Shown: one piece after another, positions 35,355 through 44,100 of the stretch | Position numbering within the stretch: position 1 is the stretch's first letter | How the letters are laid out: the number at the start of each line of letters is the position of its first letter | Origin: CAZRCZ01 sp964598765 | GTDB taxonomy: Bacteria; Sumerlaeota; Sumerlaeia; MVZB01; JAJFLK01 | Length of the DNA stretch: 64,000 nt | Direction: 5' to 3' | Assembly: GCA_964598765.1 (NCBI GenBank) | Contig: CAZRCZ010000022.1 | Coordinates: forward strand, 1 to 64,000 | Position numbers and translations under genes: made by a program | Notes under the pieces: model-generated | Told to the model about the DNA's origin: nothing | Database searches by the model: none | The model's input: the letters and a program-made list of their open reading frames with translations, nothing else

Positions 35355-35680
35355 AAGGCGCCACAGGCCGAATTCAACATCAATTCAAGTTACGGAATTC
35401 GCCACGGAGGCACAGAGAAGTCTTTGCAAGCCTTGAAGTTGTTGAGAAAGTCAACGGCCGGCATGGAGAATAATCATCGGCGAAGCCTTCAAATCAAATG
35501 GAATCACGGATTTTGCCGACTAGCCTGAAAATCAAAACACTTTTAGTTTCTCAAATACCGACTGCATGTCAAATTCCTCTCTGTGTCTCTGTGGTGAATT
35601 CTCCATTTTCGAGATTCCCAGCCCGTTCAGGTTCGGGACAGGGAACCGAACAGGACTTTTTCCAGAGCCGAAGGTGAATC
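35355..35680. repeat. Intergenic region with a long-loop octamer inverted repeat
   Basis: Left arm 35395-35420 (GAATTCGCCACGGAGGCACA onward) pairs with right arm 35574-35601 (CTCTGTGTCTCTGTGGTGAA core) across a loop of about 150 nt. The loop has no gene. The two arms share the 8-nt unit structure and the terminal GAATTC/TGAATT, so they are one element split by inserted or diverged sequence. No gene otherwise. Confidence 0.82.
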
Positions 35681-36694
35681 ATGATTTCTTACTTTGACGA
35701 GAAGTCACTGAACGATTATTTGACTCGCCGCTTTCCCGATCGCGCTCCGTTCACGATTCGGAACTTGGCCGGCGGAGTCTCCTGCTTGGTTTTTCTCTGC
35801 GAGTCGTCCCGGGGAGATCGCTGGGTGATGAAGCAAGCCCGCGATAAACTGGCCGTCGCCGAGGAATGGAAGGCCCCGCAAGAGCGAATTTTCATTGAAA
35901 CGCTGGCCATGCAAAAACTCGCGCCATTCCTACCCGACGGTTGCGTTCCGAAGATTCTATTCACCGACCGCGACATTTTTACGTATGGCATGGAAGCCGC
36001 GCCAGTCGAGGCAGTTCCGATGAAAAGCGCTCTGATTGCCGGACCGTGGAGAGAATCTTGGTTCCATGACTGCGGAACAATCCTTGCCGCAATCCATCGA
36101 GAAACCGCGAAGCGCCCAACTGAGTTCGTATCCTCGTTTGACCCCGCCCTCAATTTTGAGCCTTTGAGGGTTGACGCCTACTATCGCTGGGCGGCAAGAT
36201 CCCATCCTGAACTGAACAGGCCGTTTGATGCCGTCATCGCTTCCGCGCGCTCCGACGCCCGCTGTTTGGTCCACGGCGACTTCTCCCCAAAGAATATTTT
36301 GGTGACGCCCGTGACCGATCATCTGATTCTCCTCGATTATGAAGTCGCGCATTGGGGCAATCCCGCCTTTGATCTCGGCTTTTTCTTGACGCATCCGCTC
36401 GCCAAAGGGATTTTCAAGCCGAACGAAGCGCCGCGATTCGCCGCCGCGATCCGCGCCTTTGCGGTCGCTTACTTTTCTGAGTGCGGTCCATTGGGGGCGA
36501 AAGAATCGGATGCGCTTCTCCATTGGGGCGCGGTCGCGCTCGCTCGCGTGGACGGCAAATCGCCGCTGGAATATCTGACCGATCCCCGGCATAAAGCTCA
36601 ATTGCGCGGCTTCGGGACATCCATGCTCCAACATCGCTGGAAATCCATCGCCGATGTCGCCGATGCTCTGGCCTCCGGAGATTTCTCGTCATGA
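35681..36694 (+). CDS. Aminoglycoside phosphotransferase-family small-molecule kinase
   Basis: 337 aa with a protein-kinase-like fold. N-lobe: LAGGVSCLVFLCES loop and VMKQAR lysine. C-lobe: catalytic loop CLVHGDFSPKNILV and metal-binding LLDYEVAHWGNPAFDLGFF. This combination, with HGDFSPKN and DYEVAHWG, is closer to 5-methylthioribose or choline/fructosamine-type kinases than to drug-resistance enzymes. It should phosphorylate a hydroxyl group of a small metabolite. It overlaps the next gene (enolase paralogue) as ATGA, so the phosphorylated product may be passed to that enzyme (inference). Confidence 0.88.
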   Translation: MISYFDEKSLNDYLTRRFPDRAPFTIRNLAGGVSCLVFLCESSRGDRWVMKQARDKLAVAEEWKAPQERIFIETLAMQKLAPFLPDGCVPKILFTDRDIFTYGMEAAPVEAVPMKSALIAGPWRESWFHDCGTILAAIHRETAKRPTEFVSSFDPALNFEPLRVDAYYRWAARSHPELNRPFDAVIASARSDARCLVHGDFSPKNILVTPVTDHLILLDYEVAHWGNPAFDLGFFLTHPLAKGIFKPNEAPRFAAAIRAFAVAYFSECGPLGAKESDALLHWGAVALARVDGKSPLEYLTDPRHKAQLRGFGTSMLQHRWKSIADVADALASGDFSS

Positions 36695-38019
36695 AATCAC
36701 CAACCCGCATCGCATCCATTCACGCCCGCGAAGTTTTTGATTCGCGGGGTTGGCCGACCCTCGAGGCCGAAGTCATGACGGAATCCGGTCTGATCGGTCG
36801 GGCGATGGTTCCGTCCGGCGCCTCGACCGGGAAGAGCGAAGCCCTCGAACTCCGCGACGGCGATCCGCGCCGCTTTGCCGGACGCGGCGTGCGGAAGGCG
36901 GTTGCAAACGTCAACGACCAAATCGCGCCGCTTCTTGTCGGCAAGGACTCTGCCGATCAAACCGTTCTCGATGAAGCGATGATCGTGCTCGACGGCACGC
37001 CGAACAAATCGCGGTTGGGAGCCAACGCGATCCTGAGTGTTTCCTGTGCCATGGCGCGGGCCGCCGCTTTGGGAAAGGGCGTCCCGCTTCATCGTCATCT
37101 CTCCGAAATCGAAGCAATCGGCAAAATCAAACTGTCGCTTCCGCTTCCGATGATTAACATTCTTTCGGGCGGTCTTCACGCTGGAGGAGCGTTGGATTTT
37201 CAAGATTTTCTCGTCCTCTGCGCGGGAGCGGAAAATCTCAATCAGTGTTTGGAATGGACCTCCGCGATTTGGTGGAAGACCCGCGAGATTCTGGCGCGAA
37301 GAGGTTTCGCGCATCTCGGCGTCGCCGACGAAGGAGGCTTCGGAGCGCCGTTACCCTCGAACGAGGCCGCGTTGGAAATTCTCAATTCTGTCGTGCAGGG
37401 CGCGGGATTAAAACCGGGACGGGACATCTTCTACGCCTTGGACGTGGCCTCGTCCCATTTCTACGATTCCTCAAAGGACAGTTATTTCTTGCGGGCCGAG
37501 AAGCGTTCGCTCTCCGCCGATGAATTAACCAATTATTTAACTCGGCTCGCCGACCAATATCCCATCATTTCCATCGAAGACCCGTTGCACGAGGAAGCAT
37601 GGGACGATTGGAAGAAGATCACGGCGCGCGTGGGAACTCGGACGCAACTGATCGGCGATGATCTTTTCACGACGAATCCCATGCGACTGGAAAAGGGATT
37701 GCGGAACGGTTCAGCCAACAGCGTGCTGATCAAGATCAACCAAGTCGGAACGCTGACCGAGGCGCGCCGCGTTTTGAACCGCGCGCAACAAGCCGGAATG
37801 ACTACGGTTCTCTCCGCTCGATCCGGCGAAACCGAAGACCCGTTCATGAGCGATTTGGCCGTCGGTTGGAACGCCGGGCAAATCAAGATCGGCTCCTTCT
37901 CCCGAAGTTCCCGCCTCGCCAAATATAATGAGTTGATCCGATTGGCCGAAGAACTCGAAAAATCGGGCGAGGAAAGATGGGTCGGCTCGTTCGCGCTTCA
38001 AAAGTGGATCAAACGCTGA
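36691..38019 (+). CDS. Enolase-superfamily paralogue with altered active site
   Basis: 442 aa, full-length enolase homologue: VFDSRGWPTLEAEV at the start, the PSGASTGKSEALELRDGD loop, VADEGGFGAP (E214), metal ligands D251, E296 and D323, catalytic lysine K348 in LIKINQVGT, and K399. Two strictly conserved residues differ. The histidine of SHRSGETED is alanine here (A376, equivalent to yeast H373), and the glutamate of QEF is aspartate (D172, equivalent to yeast E168). H163 is kept. Glycolytic enolase activity is therefore doubtful. It is co-transcribed with a small-molecule kinase, which would be odd for the housekeeping eno gene, so I expect a specialised substrate. I do not assign the symbol eno. 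Confidence 0.88.
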   Translation: MKSPTRIASIHAREVFDSRGWPTLEAEVMTESGLIGRAMVPSGASTGKSEALELRDGDPRRFAGRGVRKAVANVNDQIAPLLVGKDSADQTVLDEAMIVLDGTPNKSRLGANAILSVSCAMARAAALGKGVPLHRHLSEIEAIGKIKLSLPLPMINILSGGLHAGGALDFQDFLVLCAGAENLNQCLEWTSAIWWKTREILARRGFAHLGVADEGGFGAPLPSNEAALEILNSVVQGAGLKPGRDIFYALDVASSHFYDSSKDSYFLRAEKRSLSADELTNYLTRLADQYPIISIEDPLHEEAWDDWKKITARVGTRTQLIGDDLFTTNPMRLEKGLRNGSANSVLIKINQVGTLTEARRVLNRAQQAGMTTVLSARSGETEDPFMSDLAVGWNAGQIKIGSFSRSSRLAKYNELIRLAEELEKSGEERWVGSFALQKWIKR

Positions 38020-38050
38020 AAACGTGCGATATTGTGGCGTGTGCTATTTT

Positions 38051-38144
38051 GAATTTAATGCAAGGGCGCAAAGGCGCACGACTGCAACGACGAATCACAG
38101 TCAAGAATTCCTCCTTGCGTCTCCGCGCCTTTGCGTTGAATTCC
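38051..38144. repeat. Octamer-built inverted repeat, GCG-rich variant
   Basis: Left arm from 38051 (GCAAGGGCGCAAAGGCGCAC core) and right arm 38109-38144 (CTTGCGTCTCCGCGCCTTTG core, then CGTTGAATTCC). The units read CTTGCGT, CTCCGCGC and CTTTGCGT. Both arms use GCG where the 27.8 kb copy uses GTG, so the arms have changed together. It lies between the enolase paralogue and the DinB-like gene. Confidence 0.85.
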
Positions 38145-38186
38145 AATCTTAATAATATGTTTTAATGCGGAGGGACAACTCCCAAT

Positions 38187-38672
38187 ATGCCAATTCAAAC
38201 TCTGATCCGAAAACTCCGCAAGTCCGAACGCGAACTCCAATCCATGGGTAAGCTGACCCAAACGGAATTGAGGCGTGCCTATGGCCCCGGCAAGTGGAAC
38301 GCCCGCCAGATTCTCGCCCATCTCGCCGACGCCGAATTGGTGCTTTATTATCGCTTCTTGAAAACCGTTGCCGAAGAGGGAAGTCCCATCGTTCCGTTCG
38401 ATCAAGATCGATGGACCAAGGAATTGCGGGGAGGGGAGCGTCCGGTCGCCGAATCGCTCGCGTTGATCCATGCGATCCGCACCGCGTTGATGCATCATCT
38501 CACCCATTTGTCTCCGACGGCTCTCAAGCGCAGGGCCGTCCATCCCGAACGGGGTGAAATGACTGCCCTTCAAATCGCCGGACACGTCCACGCTCACGCC
38601 GCGCACCATTTGGAGCAGCTGAAGGCCATCCGCGAAAAACGGATTTGGAACTCCAAGGTCGCTACACGGTAG
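38187..38672 (+). CDS. DinB-like metal-binding four-helix protein
   Basis: 161 aa, all-helical. The DinB/YfiT triad is visible: HLADAELVLYYRF (H45), and two C-terminal histidines in GHVHAHAAHHLEQL. PGKWNARQILAHLADAE is the classical family opening after the first helix. Members are divalent-metal proteins, some thiol S-transferases (bacillithiol or mycothiol) and many unknown. No stress regulator is seen nearby. A TTG-started phosphatase gene begins 10 bp after its stop, so it may share transcription. Confidence 0.85.
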   Translation: MPIQTLIRKLRKSERELQSMGKLTQTELRRAYGPGKWNARQILAHLADAELVLYYRFLKTVAEEGSPIVPFDQDRWTKELRGGERPVAESLALIHAIRTALMHHLTHLSPTALKRRAVHPERGEMTALQIAGHVHAHAAHHLEQLKAIREKRIWNSKVATR

Positions 38673-38682
38673 GAATCGAAAT

Positions 38683-40818
38683 TTGCGCAGGCAAAAAAAT
38701 TTCACAAACGCGGAACGATTCCTCATTGCGGTTGTCGCATTCGTTCTAAGCGATTGCGTTTCGCCGCATTCAGCTTACGCCTACATCGGCCCCGGCGCGG
38801 GATTCGCCTTCGTCTCCTCCTTTTTCATCGTCTTCGTCACGCTCTTTTTGGCGCTGTTCACGCTTCTGACGTGGCCGTTGACGTGGGTGATTCGTTCGTT
38901 GCGAAAACGACGCGCGAGCGGAAAACAAAAGGCGCGGCGCGTCATTGTCTTAGGATTGGATGGCCAAGACCCCGAACTGACCGAACAATTCTTGAAGGAA
39001 GGCGTCCTTCCGAATTTCGCGCGATTGAAAGAAACCGGATGCTATCGCCGATTGCGAACTTCGATTCCCGCCGAATCCCCCGTCGCGTGGTCTTGTTTTC
39101 AAACCGGATGCAATCCGGGTAAGCATCGGGTTTTCGATTTCCTCGTCCCGAACCGCAAGACCTATCTTCCGGAATTATGTTCCGCCAAAATCGGCGCGAC
39201 TTCGCGCGCGTTCAAACTCGGTCCTATTTCCATTCCCTATGGAAAGCCCGCCATCAGCTTTGGCCGCAAGAGCCAATCGTTTTGGAAAATCCTCGGCGAT
39301 CACGGAATTTTCAGCTCGATTCTGCGCGTGCCGATTTCGTTTCCGCCGGAAAAATTCAACGGTGTTCTACTTTCCGCCATGGCCGCGCCCGATTTGAAGG
39401 GGAGTCAGGGGACGTTTTCCTATTTTACGACCGATCCCAACGATCCCGCCGCCATGACCGGCGGCACGCGCATTCCCGTTCTGCAAGCGGGCAACGATTT
39501 TCAAAGTCATCTCTCCGGTCCGGAAAATCTATCCGGCAACAATGGAAGCGCCTCCAATGTTCCATTCGCCGTCCATCTCAGCGGCGACGGATCCGCCGAA
39601 CTGCGCCTTGGTAAATCGCGCCATCGTCTCGCGCAGGGGGAATTCACCCCTTGGATTTCCGTTGAGTTCCGCGCCGGATTCGGTCGGACCATTCACGGCA
39701 TCTGTCGGTTCTTGCTTTTGCAATCCTCGCCTCATCTCAAACTCTACGCCACGCCGATCAACATTGATCCCGAGCATCCCGCCTTGCCGATTTCCCATCC
39801 GTTCACCTACGCGATTTATCTCGCCAAGACCCAAGGCCCCTTCTGCACGCTCGGCTTGGCCGAGGATACATGGGGCTTGAACGAGCGCGTGTTGACCGAG
39901 GATGCCTTTCTCAAACAGACCTACCTCATCCACGCTGAACGCGAGCGCATGTTTTTCGACGCGATTGAGAAAACCGACCAAGGCGCGGTCGTTTGCGTCT
40001 TCGACATCACCGACCGCCTTCAACACATGTTTTGGCGCTACCTCGAATCCGATCATCCCGCCAACCGCGACAAGGACGCCGACCGTCACAAAACCGCGAT
40101 CCGCGACATGTATCAACGGATGGACGATCTTCTGGGGCGCGTGATGGCCTTGCTCCGCGAGGATGATTTCTTGATCGTCATGTCCGATCATGGCTTCAAG
40201 CCGTTCCGCCGGGGCGTGAATCTTAATACGTGGCTCTGGCAGAATGCCTATCTCGCGCTGAAGGACAATTTGAAGAATAAACCGACCGATTCGGAGTGGT
40301 TGCAGGACGTGGATTGGACCAAGACCCAAGCCTACGCCATTGGCTTAGGGGGCATTTATCTCAACACAGCCGGGCGCGAAGCTCAAGGCATCGTTCCGCA
40401 TGGCGACGAAGAAGCGAAATTGCGAAACGAGATCGCGTCGAAACTTCGGGACCTTCGCGACGAACAGAGCAACACATCGGCCATTCGGGAAGTCTATGAT
40501 TGCAAACGGGTCTATCAAGGTCCCTACGTCGCCGATGCGCCCGATCTTTTTGTCGGGTTCAACATCGGCTATCGCGCCTCGTGGTCGTGCGCGACGGGCG
40601 TCATCAGCGAGAGCGTCATCGAGGACAACGTGAAGAGTTGGAGCGGCGATCACTGCATGAATCCTCCCGACGTGCCGGGGATTTTGTTCTGCAATCGGAA
40701 AATCGCGTCCGATTCGCCGGGGATTATGGATTTGGCGCCGACGATTCTCGATTTGTTCGGCGTCCCGGTTCCGCCGCAGATGGATGGAAAATCTCTTTTG
40801 ACGGTGGAAAGCCAATGA
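38683..40818 (+). CDS. Alkaline phosphatase superfamily protein, membrane-anchored (copy 1)
   Basis: 711 aa, probably from TTG 38683 after AGGA. The N-terminus has a signal-type helix and AYIGPGAGFAF followed by a membrane helix and a basic stop (about 50-85). The phosphodiesterase/nucleotide-pyrophosphatase domain starts VIVLGLDGQDPEL, with the predicted nucleophile serine in ESPVAWSCF. Metal ligands are in FDITDRLQHMFWR, MSDHGFKPF and SGDHCMNPPDVPG. A second gene with the same layout follows with ATGA overlap. This group includes phosphodiesterases and phosphotransferases acting on extracytoplasmic nucleotides or phospholipid-derived groups. Substrate unknown. Confidence 0.88.
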   Translation: MRRQKNFTNAERFLIAVVAFVLSDCVSPHSAYAYIGPGAGFAFVSSFFIVFVTLFLALFTLLTWPLTWVIRSLRKRRASGKQKARRVIVLGLDGQDPELTEQFLKEGVLPNFARLKETGCYRRLRTSIPAESPVAWSCFQTGCNPGKHRVFDFLVPNRKTYLPELCSAKIGATSRAFKLGPISIPYGKPAISFGRKSQSFWKILGDHGIFSSILRVPISFPPEKFNGVLLSAMAAPDLKGSQGTFSYFTTDPNDPAAMTGGTRIPVLQAGNDFQSHLSGPENLSGNNGSASNVPFAVHLSGDGSAELRLGKSRHRLAQGEFTPWISVEFRAGFGRTIHGICRFLLLQSSPHLKLYATPINIDPEHPALPISHPFTYAIYLAKTQGPFCTLGLAEDTWGLNERVLTEDAFLKQTYLIHAERERMFFDAIEKTDQGAVVCVFDITDRLQHMFWRYLESDHPANRDKDADRHKTAIRDMYQRMDDLLGRVMALLREDDFLIVMSDHGFKPFRRGVNLNTWLWQNAYLALKDNLKNKPTDSEWLQDVDWTKTQAYAIGLGGIYLNTAGREAQGIVPHGDEEAKLRNEIASKLRDLRDEQSNTSAIREVYDCKRVYQGPYVADAPDLFVGFNIGYRASWSCATGVISESVIEDNVKSWSGDHCMNPPDVPGILFCNRKIASDSPGIMDLAPTILDLFGVPVPPQMDGKSLLTVESQ

Positions 40819-42860
40819 AATTGTCGCGCATAATGGACCGATTGCGAATTATGGCGATCCTTTTTTTCGTCGCGTTGGCCGCCGTTGCTCTCGCCGGATC
40901 GCCCAAGAAAAAAATGATGATCCTCGGCGTGGACGGCCTCGATCCCAAACTCCTCCAAAAATTCATGGACGAAGGCACGCTTCCCAATTTCAAACAATTT
41001 ATTGCCGAAGGGGATTTCAAGCCGCTTCAGACTTCCATGCCGCCGCTTAGCCCCGTCGCGTGGGCGACCTTCATCACCGGCATGGACCCCGGCGGTCACG
41101 GCATTTTTGATTTTGTTCACCGCGATCCTTTGACACTGGACCCTTATCTTTCGATGGCCAAAGCGATGCCCGGCGAGAAAAAAATCAACGTCGGCTCGTG
41201 GGTGATCCCCCTTTCGGGCGACAAGATCGAACAACTGCGCAAAGGACGCGCCTTCTGGCAAATTCTGGAGGATCACGGCGTTCCGACGACGATCTTTCGC
41301 ATCCCCGCGAACTTTCCGCCCGTCCCGTCCCGCGGCAAATCACTCTCCGGCATGGGCACCCCCGACATTCGCGGAACACCCGGCATGTTTTCGTTCTTCA
41401 CCACCAATCCCCCGGCCAACGCCGATAAAATCACCGGTGGCGAAGTTTATCCCGTCAAAGTGATGAACCATCGCGTCAACGCTCGACTCATCGGACCCAA
41501 GAACTCCTTCCGTCGAAATCCGATTCCCAAAACGCAACCCGTCCAATACGAAAATCCGCCCTGCGCGATTGATTTCACGGTTTATCTCGACCCCGAAAAT
41601 CCCGTCGCTAAATTCGCCGTCCAAGATCACGAGTTCATTCTCAGGGAAGGGGAGTGGAGCGATTGGATTCGCGTGGATTTCAAACCCGTGCCGCATCTGG
41701 TCCACGTCAGCGCAATCGGGCGTTTTTATTTGCAGGAGGTTCGCCCCGATTTCAAACTGTACGTCTCGCCGCTCCAGATCAATCCCGAAGACCCCGCGAT
41801 GCCGATTTCGACTCCCGCCGATTGGTCCCGCGAACTCTGCGACAATCTCGGCTACTTTTCCACCAAGGAACTCCCCGAAGAAACCAAGGCGCTCACCGGC
41901 GGCATCTTCACCGGCGAGGAATTTTGGGAGCAAGCCCAATTCGTCCTCGACGAGCAAATGAGCGCCCTCGATTACCAACTCGACCATTTCCGCGAGGGAT
42001 TGCTCTTCGTCTATTTTTCGACGGTGGATCAAGGTTCCCACATGCTTTGGCGCTACATGGACCGTGATCATCCCGGATTTGTCGCGGACGAGAAGCTGAT
42101 GGGCAGTATCCGCGCGATCTATCAGCGGATTGACGGGGCGCTGGGGCGCGTGCGCGCATCCCTCGATCCCGATACGCCGCTGGTCGTCATGTCCGATCAC
42201 GGCTTCGGTCCTTTTTACTGGGGCGTCAATCTCAATTCCTTTCTCGCGGACAAGGGCTATGTCGCGTTGCGCCATCCCTTGCAACGGCAGGATTACAAAT
42301 ACTTCGGCGACGTGGATTGGAGTCGGACGCAAGCCTATGCGCTCGGATTGAACGGTCTCTACGTCAATCTTCAGGGACGCGAAAAACAGGGGATGGTTTC
42401 GTCGGGAAAAGCCTATGACGAATTGCTCGACAAACTCACCGCCAATCTTCTGGCCCTGCGCGATCCGCGTAACGGCAAACAACCGATTACCCTTGTCACG
42501 CGAACGCACCGCGACTTCCATGGTCCCCACGTGGACGTCGGCCCCGATCTCATCATCGGCTACAACTGGGGCTATCGGAGTTCGTGGGAAAGTCCGCTCG
42601 GCGAATTTCCCAAGGATGTCATCGTGGACAACAAGGACCCGTGGAGCGGCGACCATTCCAACGATTACCGCATCGTGCCGGGTGTTCTGATCGCCAACCG
42701 CAAAATCACCCTCGATCAACCCGCGCTCTATGATCTGACCGTCGCGGTCCTGAAGGAATACGGCATCGAGCCGTTGCCGGAGATGATCGGAAAAAATTGT
42801 CTGGCGGAAAACAAAATGCTTCAACACGAAGACACAAAGAAGGCACAAAGTAACAAATGA
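40815..42860 (+). CDS. Alkaline phosphatase superfamily protein, secreted (copy 2)
   Basis: 681 aa from the ATG that overlaps the copy 1 stop. A signal peptide (about 1-29, ending VALAGS) precedes MMILGVDGLDPKLLQKFM, the predicted nucleophile serine in LSPVAWATF, and the ligand motifs FSTVDQGSHMLWR, MSDHGFGPF and SGDHSNDYRIVPG. It is clearly paralogous to copy 1 but lacks the AYIGPGAGF membrane segment. The last about 12 residues (LQHEDTKKAQSNK) are coded by the left arm of an inverted repeat, so the stop codon lies inside the repeat. The two copies may form a heteromer or work on the same glycan or lipid. Confidence 0.9.
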   Translation: MKLSRIMDRLRIMAILFFVALAAVALAGSPKKKMMILGVDGLDPKLLQKFMDEGTLPNFKQFIAEGDFKPLQTSMPPLSPVAWATFITGMDPGGHGIFDFVHRDPLTLDPYLSMAKAMPGEKKINVGSWVIPLSGDKIEQLRKGRAFWQILEDHGVPTTIFRIPANFPPVPSRGKSLSGMGTPDIRGTPGMFSFFTTNPPANADKITGGEVYPVKVMNHRVNARLIGPKNSFRRNPIPKTQPVQYENPPCAIDFTVYLDPENPVAKFAVQDHEFILREGEWSDWIRVDFKPVPHLVHVSAIGRFYLQEVRPDFKLYVSPLQINPEDPAMPISTPADWSRELCDNLGYFSTKELPEETKALTGGIFTGEEFWEQAQFVLDEQMSALDYQLDHFREGLLFVYFSTVDQGSHMLWRYMDRDHPGFVADEKLMGSIRAIYQRIDGALGRVRASLDPDTPLVVMSDHGFGPFYWGVNLNSFLADKGYVALRHPLQRQDYKYFGDVDWSRTQAYALGLNGLYVNLQGREKQGMVSSGKAYDELLDKLTANLLALRDPRNGKQPITLVTRTHRDFHGPHVDVGPDLIIGYNWGYRSSWESPLGEFPKDVIVDNKDPWSGDHSNDYRIVPGVLIANRKITLDQPALYDLTVAVLKEYGIEPLPEMIGKNCLAENKMLQHEDTKKAQSNK

Positions 42861-42933
42861 AGAAAAAATCCGGGCGTGAAAAAAGATTTTCTTTGTGCGA
42901 CGTTGTGCCTTCTTCGTGTCTTTGTGTTTAATT
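42821..42933. repeat. Octamer inverted repeat overlapping the end of the phosphatase gene
   Basis: Left arm 42821-42850 (CACGAAGACACAAAGAAGGC core) pairs with right arm 42888-42933 (GCCTTCTTCGTGTCTTTGTG core, then TTTAATT). The loop of about 37 nt holds the TGA stop (42858-42860). Units are CTTCGTGT and CTTTGTGT. Confidence 0.87.
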
Positions 42934-42960
42934 CTTTGGTAGAAAGGAAGGAAGACCTCG

Positions 42961-43152
42961 ATGTTCGGCTCCAAAATCAAAATTGACCCAGCCCTCTTGG
43001 ACAAGGCCCGCAAATACTCCGAGATCGCCGGTTACGCCTCGGTGGACGAATTCATCACGCATCTGCTCGAGCGCGAACTCGCGCAACTCGAAACCGCCGA
43101 CTCCGAGGAGGAAATTAAAAAGAAGCTTAAAGGATTGGGATATCTCTCTTAA
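42961..43152 (+). CDS. Small conserved-type hypothetical protein
   Basis: 63 aa. KIDPALLDKARKYSEIAGYASVDEF resembles a ribbon-helix-helix-like N-terminal segment (a beta strand then a helix with a YASVDEF turn), followed by an acidic/basic tail. It has a strong ribosome site (GGAAGGA, about 9 nt). Located between the phosphatase paralogues and a membrane protein, on the same strand, it may be a cluster-specific regulator or accessory protein. Function unknown. Confidence 0.7.
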   Translation: MFGSKIKIDPALLDKARKYSEIAGYASVDEFITHLLERELAQLETADSEEEIKKKLKGLGYLS

Positions 43153-43154
43153 AC

Positions 43155-43210
43155 TTTTGCGATCTTTGCGTTCTTTCGCGGCTCAATTCTTTGTGCTGTC
43201 TTCGTGTTTA
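43155..43210 (+). repeat. Octamer repeat, right arm only
   Basis: TTTGCGATCTTTGCGTTCTT then CTTTGTGCTGTCTTCGTGTT and TAAT: degenerate 8-nt units ending eight bases before the next ATG. No matching left arm is seen, so it is a half-copy. Confidence 0.6.
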
Positions 43211-43217
43211 ATCTCCC

Positions 43218-44042
43218 ATGATTTACACTTTGAATCGTCTTTTCACCGGCGCGTTTAACGCGCTCTTCTTTCCATTTGCCAAACTTTCTCCGATTTGGGC
43301 ATTGACCGCGATTTCATTTTTGGCGGGGATTGTAATGGTCTGGATTTTCGGCAAAGTCTCCAACCAAGCGGCGATCAAAACGATCCGAAATAAAATCAGC
43401 GGCAACCTCCTCGGCGTTCGTCTCTATCGCCACGACCTGCGCGTCGTCTTTGCGCTCCAACGCCGCATCCTCCGCGACACGTTGATTTACATGGGGCATT
43501 CTCTGCTTCCTCTGGCGATCATGTTGATTCCGATGACGTTGATCCTGATCCAGCTCGAAGCGCGTTTCTCCGCTCGTCCCCTCCACGCCAACGAACGCGC
43601 CTTGCTCAAGGTCAAAGTCCGTGACGCCGAGACCCTGCGCGAGAAGATCGAATTGCAAACCCCCGACGGCATTCTCGTGGACAGCCCTCCGGTCCGCATC
43701 GCCTCCGAGCGAGAAATCGCGTGGCGCATCAAGCCGACGCAAGCCGGATGTTACAATCTGACGCTTCTTCTCGGCGATCAGGCGATAACCAAATCGCTCT
43801 GCGTCGGACCCCGATGGGAAACCGTCTCCGAAATCCGAACCGGAGGAAATGTTTGGGAACGCCTCCTCCATCCCGCCGAACCGCCGCTCGACGCCGCCTC
43901 GCCGATCGAATCCATCGCCATCCCCCATCCCCCCTTGTCGTTCCGCCTCTTCGGCTGGAACACCCCTTGGCTTCTGATCTTCTTCGTCCTCTCGCTCGTC
44001 TTCGGATTCGCGGTCAAGGGTTTCATGGGGGTGGAGGTGTGA
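43218..44042 (+). CDS. Membrane protein of unknown function, TM-basic helix-TM plus beta domain
   Basis: 274 aa. TM1 near 22-45, then a strongly basic helical segment (KIRNKISGNLLGVRLYRHDL), TM2 near 97-114, then a periplasmic beta-rich domain (about 118-215, with immunoglobulin-like VRIASEREIAWRIKPTQAGCY), and a last TM near 252-270. The topology of TM, charged hairpin, TM loosely resembles YidC/EMC3-type insertases, but I see no family signature, so this is a weak analogy. It is the last gene of the phosphatase cluster. No ribosome site; a repeat half-copy lies just upstream. Confidence 0.65.
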   Translation: MIYTLNRLFTGAFNALFFPFAKLSPIWALTAISFLAGIVMVWIFGKVSNQAAIKTIRNKISGNLLGVRLYRHDLRVVFALQRRILRDTLIYMGHSLLPLAIMLIPMTLILIQLEARFSARPLHANERALLKVKVRDAETLREKIELQTPDGILVDSPPVRIASEREIAWRIKPTQAGCYNLTLLLGDQAITKSLCVGPRWETVSEIRTGGNVWERLLHPAEPPLDAASPIESIAIPHPPLSFRLFGWNTPWLLIFFVLSLVFGFAVKGFMGVEV

Positions 44043-44100
44043 AAGGGCGCAACATGCTCGCGCCACGGTTTTGTATGGATGGGAGGACCAGCCATGGTTT

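Noticed and set aside
31370..38019. Phosphonate or phosphinothricin-type pathway, because ADH, ALDH and an enolase homologue occur together
   Set aside because: No phosphoenolpyruvate mutase or phosphonopyruvate decarboxylase is present; the resemblance rests on generic families.
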